Of a DNA stretch of 64,000 bases, positions 56,599 to 64,000 are shown piece after piece. The position numbers were made by a program, and so were the translations under genes. The stretch comes from Hydractinia symbiolongicarpus. Taxonomy: Eukaryota; Cnidaria; Hydrozoa; Anthoathecata; Hydractiniidae. Location of the stretch: NCBI RefSeq assembly GCF_029227915.1, contig NC_079883.1, positions 8,928,001 through 8,992,000 on the forward strand, in the 5' to 3' direction. Position 1 is the first letter of the stretch, and each line of letters opens with the position of its first letter. Below the pieces are notes generated by a model. It saw only the letters and a list, made by a program, of their open reading frames with translations, made no database searches and was not told where the DNA came from.

Positions 56599-56947
56599 TT
56601 CATTTTCATTTGTTGCCTTTTCATTTCAATGGTGCTGTGATATATTTCTTGTTATAACAATTAAGGAACGTGGCGGTTGTTGAAAGTGTTTCCTATGACA
56701 TTTTCCTACGACATTTTCAGGTGATAGTACGAGAAAAAAGAGCTTTCAAATGCATACAAACTCGATCTATTGCCGATCATCCAATAACCCTGACGGAATG
56801 GCAAATAAAATAAAATTCCGCCGCCTTCCGAGGACTTATATCGCAATCACGTTTCGTAACAGCCAAGCGAGGTTTTACCTTAGCGTTTAAGTCACCACCG
56901 ACATTTGGCCGCGCAACTTTTCTAAGCTCATTCATTTTGACTTAAGG

Positions 56948-57112
56948 AGGGGGCGAGCGCGGACGCAGGCCCCCACTACCAGAAATTGTACGGTCGAGTT
57001 ACTGACGTTTGCAGTAATCGCAGAGGTCAGCCCAAGCGTAGTGCAATGCAAGAGCCTCACTCTGGAAGAAAACCCTCATTGATCAGTCTTTACTTCCCCG
57101 TCAGGTAAGTAT
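56948..57112 (-). ncRNA. U1: U1 snRNA, unit 10
   Basis: Matches the copy at 9233. Confidence 0.95.
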
Positions 57113-57303
57113 GAGTTGGAACTGCACCGTAGCATGAGGGTACCCTTCAAAGTTTGTTAATGCTTGTGGCTTGAGTGTGTTATAAACTGCCGTGTCGCGG
57201 GGCATAGGCTGTATTCTCCCCCAGTGTACGCGTTTTGTTCCCGCCGTAGACTATGCAGAGTGCCGTCGGAAAGAGGACTGCTATTATTCTTTTATTGCTT
57301 ATG

Positions 57304-57489
57304 TGGGCCGCCATCGGTAATAGTGCAACACCAAGGCAACCCGTGGTCACGGCGTGAATGAATCCACCTCCATGACCCAAGGCCAAAAATCAGATTAATA
57401 TACTGACCATTCAGAGAATGGCCTACCAGATATTAAACTGATAAGAACAGATACTACACTTGATCTTAGCCATTAGGCCGAGAAGCGAT
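57304..57489 (-). ncRNA. U2: U2 snRNA, unit 10
   Basis: Matches the copy at 9589. Confidence 0.95.
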
Positions 57490-57811
57490 AAAGAACAAGC
57501 GTTGCCATGATAGGCATCGTCCACACACCGTAACTGCTTGTGGAGCATGTCACGTTACTGTAAAGCTTACAACTGTCACCGCGTACGGATGGACGGCGAC
57601 ATAGTAAAAATCACGGCTGTTGATTTAGCCGTAGGATGGAGAGCGACTGTAGCGAGTGGATGGTAACTTACATGAATGCTAACAAAGGCGACGATACTAA
57701 GTGCGTGATATTACTTTCCAATATGACTGCGTACATTCCGTTTATCAACGCATTACGCCAGAACGTGCGCGCGCGTTACACAGTAGACCATGCAGCCGAA
57801 ATGCGACAGTG

Positions 57812-57884
57812 CGACCCTGCCAGGAGTCGAACCTGGAATCCCCTGATTCGTAGTCAGATGCCTTATCCATTGGGCCACAGGGCG
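57812..57884 (-). tRNA. tRNA-Arg(ACG), unit 10
   Basis: Matches the copy at 10097. Confidence 0.78.
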
Positions 57885-58463
57885 ATGCTTATGACTTCGC
57901 CCCATCGTTATTTTGGCTTGCGCATTCGTTTTACTTACGACAGAATTCTTCGTGTTTGTAGCCATGAAAGAAAGGGACTTCTGTGAGTGAATTTTTTTAC
58001 TGTGGTCTAATAAAAAAGTCGAAACGCAGTGCCCAATATATGAATTGCTCCTAATAGCCGGAAACAGGCCGTGTCGATGATGTAGGCCGACATACGCAAC
58101 GCAAACCAAAGAACGCTTTATGAAAATCCTAACACGGGCGCGGAAGAAGCCCAAATTAACAGAGTAGATGTAATGCTGAAGACCTCAAACTCCAGCAGCT
58201 TCTCTTTCAGACTATTGCGTCGTGCTACAAATAAAAATTAACATGCTTTCGCATAGTCGCGGCTCCCAAAACGGACATTATACGATGTACAGAAACACAC
58301 ATTTCTGTTTTCGCGCCAAATCAATTCCCGGGAGTGGTACTTTTACGTCCGCATACTTCGCACCGTCTTAAATTATATCTCATTTACACGGTAATGTTTA
58401 GTATACTTCTACTGTGATAACAAGCATCGTTTATCGTTGGATTGTTGTAAGAAAACATTAAAA

Positions 58464-59015
58464 ATGAGTGAAGCAGCTTCTCCAAAGAAAATCGCACCCA
58501 AGAAGAAACCTGCTGCAAAGAAGACAGCTGATCACCCTAAATATGTGGACATGATCAAGGCTGCTATCGCTACCCTAAAGGAACGCGGTGGTTCATCTCG
58601 CCAAGCTATTACAAAATATATTCATGCAAATTACAAAGTTGCTGAAAACTCAGATCATCATCTGAAAATGGCTCTTAAACGAGGAGTAACATCAGGCGAT
58701 TTGATTCAAACTAAAGGCACTGGTGCTTCTGGATCATTCAAGCTAGGTCAGGTAAAAAAAGAAAAACCTAAGAAAAAGGCCGCAGCAAAAAAGCCAACGG
58801 CAAAGAAGCCTACTGCAAAGAAAAGTACACCAAAAAAGAAGCCAGCAAAGAAGAGCACGCCAAAGAAAGCAGCAAAGAAGCCTGCCACAAAGAAAGCCTC
58901 GGCTAAGAAACCAGCAGCTAAGAAACCCACAAAGAAGCCTGTTGCTAAAAAACCTGCAGCAAAGAAGGTCAAAAAGACTCCCAAAAAGGCAGCAAAGAAG
59001 ACCGCAAAAAAATAA
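58464..59015 (+). CDS. H1: Linker histone H1, unit 11
   Basis: Protein identical to the copy at 4873. Stem-loop at 59048-59063. Confidence 0.98.
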   Translation: MSEAASPKKIAPKKKPAAKKTADHPKYVDMIKAAIATLKERGGSSRQAITKYIHANYKVAENSDHHLKMALKRGVTSGDLIQTKGTGASGSFKLGQVKKEKPKKKAAAKKPTAKKPTAKKSTPKKKPAKKSTPKKAAKKPATKKASAKKPAAKKPTKKPVAKKPAAKKVKKTPKKAAKKTAKK

Positions 59016-59376
59016 TTTGTGTGTATCTGGCTATTACATTAACAAACGGCTATTTTTATAGCCACACATTTACAAAAAAACATTATCTTGGTACAAAGTT
59101 AAACTTGTTTAAGTCACTTAAACAGTTAAAAAAGAGTAATTTTAAGATTAGATTCCCTAAGTTTAAGTATTTTCGTTTTTAAATTTCTTATTTTCTTGCT
59201 TTTACTTTTCTTGCCCTTCATATTTTTAACATTGTCAAACTTTATGTAGCATAAAATTTTTATGTAGCATAAAATTTAAACAGAAAGCAGAACAAAGTTT
59301 GATATAAAAAGCTAGCCGTAATATTTTTTATGGATGTGTGGCTATAAAAATAGCCGTTTTTTGTTTGGTAAGATGC

Positions 59377-59790
<414 letters not shown>

Positions 59791-60268
59791 TTAAGAAGTC
59801 GATGTAGTACGGATACACAAGACGGTCTAAAATGCACTATCGCGCCAAAGTTTTATTTCTCATATTGATTGACAGCTAAGGTTCAAAACAAACCATTTGA
59901 TTGGTGCTAAGAAAGTAATTTCTGATTGGCTGCATAATGACATTACGCTCATTACTTTAACATTTTTATAAAATCTGTGTTTTTTGGCTACGGGAAAACG
60001 GCTGTATCTTCTGATACACAAAAGCTTTTGACTTTTTTTTTTTTTAGTAAGTAGCAGAAGGTTTGGCGAATTCCAACGATGCCAAATTTATTGCCTTACT
60101 GAAACATTAAGACCACGAATTTTTAAAAAAACTACAGTTTTACTTAAAAAAATGTACAAAATGTTCGGAACATTTTGTAATGACGCAACTCTATTGGTTA
60201 ATTAGGGTGTTTCCACGAGCAGTAGGTAATTTTATGGCCTCTTTTTAAAGCTGTCTGAATTCTGTTAA

Positions 60269-60625
<357 letters not shown>

Positions 60626-61087
60626 GCGTTGTCATTGCTCAACAAAAACGGCTATTTTTATAGCCACAAATCTTTTAAAACATTACTTTGTGCACGCTTC
60701 CAAATTACACAATGTGTAAAGTCTTGTCACAGTTACATTTATTGCTATACGATACTATGTCATATATGACACAAAAAAAATTTAGAAATACTTTGTAGGG
60801 TTAATTTGCCTGGGAGTGTTTCCGTGAAAAGCTGGGTTAAGTTAAATGTAAGCAATAACATGGATCAATGTACTTGTCTTTTCTGCAAGTACAGCTAATA
60901 ATACGTATGAAAAGTGAAGCTAATCCACACACACACATGGGGAAGTATTTTAAATGTAGGCTAGTGTTCTTAAGCACATTATTTAGAAGTTTTATTAACT
61001 TCGGTTAACTTGTAGTGACGCCAAGTAAATGTTTTTTTAAAGATGTGTGGTCTTAAAAAAGACCGTTTGTGTTTGGTAGACGTTGGT

Positions 61088-61492
61088 TTACTTGCTGCTT
61101 GTGTATTTTGTGACGGCTTTTGTTCCTTCACTGACTGCGTGTTTTGCAAGTTCTCCAGGCAAGAGAAGACGTACTGCGGTTTGAATTTCACGAGAAGAGA
61201 TGGTCGACTTTTTGTTTTGAAGAGCCAAACGCGAAGCTTCGGAAGCAATGCGCTCAAAGATGTCGTTGACAAATGAGTTCATGATGCTCATAGCTTTGCT
61301 TGAAACTCCGACATCTGGGTGAACTTGTTTCAAAACATTGTAGATGTAAATAGCATAACTTTCCTTTCTCTTTCTCTTGCGTTTCTTTTCACCAGTTCCA
61401 CCAATCTTTCCTCCTTTTTTGCCGGCTCTTTTTTCACCTTTCTTGGCTACTTTAGGTGCCTGTTTTCCTCCTTTAGCTGCTGCGTCAGACAT
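61088..61492 (-). CDS. H2B: Histone H2B, unit 11
   Basis: Protein identical to the copy at 7497. Stem-loop at 61049-61064. Confidence 0.99.
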   Translation of the reverse strand: MSDAAAKGGKQAPKVAKKGEKRAGKKGGKIGGTGEKKRKRKRKESYAIYIYNVLKQVHPDVGVSSKAMSIMNSFVNDIFERIASEASRLALQNKKSTISSREIQTAVRLLLPGELAKHAVSEGTKAVTKYTSSK

Positions 61493-61776
61493 GGTTAAAA
61501 ATTTTTGCTACTTAACTTGTAAATAAGCATTAAACTGCAAGTCAAAACTTTTTGTTTATAAGTAAAAAAATCGGATCGAATTCGATCCGAAAACGCCGAT
61601 ACGCAATTTAATTGGTTAAAAAAAAAATCTTTTGTTTAATACTTAATTATGATTGGTTAAAAAAACATGATTTCGATCCTATTTTTATGATGAAAAAACG
61701 AGTAAAGTTTATTTCGTTAACACTTACGTTAAATATTCGTACGTTTTTGTATTAACTTACAAATCAAATCGCAGTT

Positions 61777-62157
61777 ATGTCTGGACGTGGAAAAGGTGGA
61801 AAAGCTAAGGCTAAAGCCAAGACAAGATCCTCAAGAGCTGGACTTCAATTTCCAGTCGGTAGAGTGCATAGATTCCTTCGTAGAGGGCACTATGCTAACC
61901 GAATTGGATCTGGAGCACCAGTTTACTTAGCAGCCGTCTTGGAATATTTATCTGCTGAGATATTGGAGTTGGCTGGTAACGCAGCAAGAGACAACAAAAA
62001 AGCTAGGATTATTCCAAGACATTTACAATTGGCTGTTCGTAATGATGAAGAATTAAACAAACTTTTGAGCGGTGTAACCATTGCAGCTGGTGGTGTTTTG
62101 CCAAACATTCAAGCTGTCTTACTCCCAAAGAAGAACGACAAAGGACAGAAGAAGTAA
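61777..62157 (+). CDS. H2A: Histone H2A, unit 11
   Basis: Protein identical to the copy at 8186. Stem-loop at 62180-62195. Confidence 0.99.
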   Translation: MSGRGKGGKAKAKAKTRSSRAGLQFPVGRVHRFLRRGHYANRIGSGAPVYLAAVLEYLSAEILELAGNAARDNKKARIIPRHLQLAVRNDEELNKLLSGVTIAAGGVLPNIQAVLLPKKNDKGQKK

Positions 62158-62354
62158 ACCGCTACACTCAGAAAACAACGGCTATTTTTATAGCCACACA
62201 TCTTTAAAAAAACATTGTTTTTTTCACAAAACTATAACCTTAAAGTCTAATAGATAATCCATGCATACGCCTTGTCCTAAGTAACTCAAAGAAATTAAAT
62301 AAAAAAATTTGATCACAACGTCAAAATAAATTGCACGTATTTGCCCCTACTAAT

Positions 62355-62474
62355 GTCTACGGCCATACCACGATGAACACACCCGTTCTCGTCTGATCAC
62401 GGAAGTTAAGCATCGTCGGGCCGGGATAGTACTTGGATGGGGGACCGCCTGGGAACTCCCGGTGTCGTAGGCTT
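62355..62474 (+). rRNA. 5S rRNA, unit 11
   Basis: Matches the copy at 8764. Confidence 0.98.
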
Positions 62475-62823
62475 TTCATTTTCATTTGTTGCCTTTTCAT
62501 TTCAATGGTGCTGTGATATATTTCTTGTTATAACAATTAAGGAACGTGGCGGTTGTTGAAAGTGTTTCCTATGACATTTTCCTACGACATTTTCAGGTGA
62601 TAGTACGAGAAAAAAGAGCTTTCAAATGCATACAAACTCGATCTATTGCCGATCATCCAATAACCCTGACGGAATGGCAAATAAAATAAAATTCCGCCGC
62701 CTTCCGAGGACTTATATCGCAATCACGTTTCGTAACAGCCAAGCGAGGTTTTACCTTAGCGTTTAAGTCACCACCGACATTTGGCCGCGCAACTTTTCTA
62801 AGCTCATTCATTTTGACTTAAGG

Positions 62824-62988
62824 AGGGGGCGAGCGCGGACGCAGGCCCCCACTACCAGAAATTGTACGGTCGAGTTACTGACGTTTGCAGTAATCGCAGA
62901 GGTCAGCCCAAGCGTAGTGCAATGCAAGAGCCTCACTCTGGAAGAAAACCCTCATTGATCAGTCTTTACTTCGCCGTCAGGTAAGTAT
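62824..62988 (-). ncRNA. U1: U1 snRNA variant, unit 11
   Basis: It matches the copy at 9233 except C for G at RNA position 16 (62973), which would break the base pair at the foot of stem-loop I. This is the only RNA-gene difference found among the copies. Confidence 0.93.
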
Positions 62989-63179
62989 GAGTTGGAACTG
63001 CACCGTAGCATGAGGGTACCCTTCAAAGTTTGTTAATGCTTGTGGCTTGAGTGTGTTATAAACTGCCGTGTCGCGGGGCATAGGCTGTATTCTCCCCCAG
63101 TGTACGCGTTTTGTTCCCGCCGTAGACTATGCAGAGTGCCGTCGGAAAGAGGACTGCTATTATTCTTTTATTGCTTATG

Positions 63180-63365
63180 TGGGCCGCCATCGGTAATAGT
63201 GCAACACCAAGGCAACCCGTGGTCACGGCGTGAATGAATCCACCTCCATGACCCAAGGCCAAAAATCAGATTAATATACTGACCATTCAGAGAATGGCCT
63301 ACCAGATATTAAACTGATAAGAACAGATACTACACTTGATCTTAGCCATTAGGCCGAGAAGCGAT
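63180..63365 (-). ncRNA. U2: U2 snRNA, unit 11
   Basis: Matches the copy at 9589. Confidence 0.95.
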
Positions 63366-63687
63366 AAAGAACAAGCGTTGCCATGATAGGCATCGTCCAC
63401 ACACCGTAACTGCTTGTGGAGCATGTCACGTTACTGTAAAGCTTACAACTGTCACCGCGTACGGATGGACGGCGACATAGTAAAAATCACGGCTGTTGAT
63501 TTAGCCGTAGGATGGAGAGCGACTGTAGCGAGTGGATGGTAACTTACATGAATGCTAACAAAGGCGACGATACTAAGTGCGTGATATTACTTTCCAATAT
63601 GACTGCGTACATTCCGTTTATCAACGCATTACGCCAGAACGTGCGCGCGCGTTACACAGTAGACCATGCAGCCGAAATGCGACAGTG

Positions 63688-63760
63688 CGACCCTGCCAGG
63701 AGTCGAACCTGGAATCCCCTGATTCGTAGTCAGATGCCTTATCCATTGGGCCACAGGGCG
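63688..63760 (-). tRNA. tRNA-Arg(ACG), unit 11
   Basis: Matches the copy at 10097. Confidence 0.78.
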
Positions 63761-64000
63761 ATGCTTATGACTTCGCCCCATCGTTATTTTGGCTTGCGCA
63801 TTCGTTTTACTTACGACAGAATTCTTCGTGTTTGTAGCCATGAAAGAAAGGGACTTCTGTGAGTGAATTTTTTTACTGTGGTCTAATAAAAAAGTCGAAA
63901 CGCAGTGCCCAATATATGAATTGCTCCTAATAGCCGGAAACAGGCCGTGTCGATGATGTAGGCCGACATACGCAACGCAAACCAAAGAACGCTTTATGAA

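Overview
The window is a tandem array of a composite housekeeping repeat from an animal genome. All coding sequence is replication-dependent core and linker histone. The genes are intronless, the 3' ends carry the metazoan histone stem-loop, and the snRNAs have animal-type sequences. The histone tails and AT-rich spacers suggest an early-branching metazoan. A cnidarian, perhaps a hydrozoan, is my best guess, but the sequence alone does not prove it.

One unit is 5876 bp and holds nine genes in this order: H1 (+), H3 (-), H4 (+), H2B (-), H2A (+), 5S rRNA (+), U1 snRNA (-), U2 snRNA (-), tRNA-Arg(ACG) (-). Eleven units lie head to tail, starting at 1, 4577, 10453, 16329, 22205, 28081, 33954, 40540, 46416, 52292 and 58168; the last is cut by the window end. 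H3/H4 and H2B/H2A are divergent pairs sharing promoters. H1/H3 and H4/H2B converge on facing histone stem-loops. 5S converges on U1. The full annotation is given on unit 2 (4577-10452); other copies are listed with their differences.

The units are almost identical. Units 2-5 and 8-11 keep an exact 5876-bp period with at most one base change each. Unit 1 differs at six sites, all left of its gap. Two 500-N scaffold gaps break the array. The first (2412-2911) stands for exactly 1800 bp of a normal unit: the H4 3' end, H2B, H2A and the 5S 5' end. The second (36329-36828) appears to be a false gap, because its two flanks overlap by 213 identical bases of H4. Seven small indels, including a frameshift in one H1, all fall in 29946-35828 just left of that gap and look like unpolished consensus errors.

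Together the genes supply the nucleosome (H2A, H2B, H3, H4), the linker histone, ribosomal 5S RNA, the two snRNAs that first recognise introns, and an arginine tRNA matching many histone Arg codons. Points worth a second look are the composite repeat itself, an H2A with Ala at the fibrillarin-methylated Gln104 position, changed octamer-interface residues in H2A and H2B, a divergent U1-70K loop in U1, a shared PSE-like element upstream of U1 and U2, and a conserved element after every histone stem-loop that predicts the 5' end of this species' U7 snRNA.
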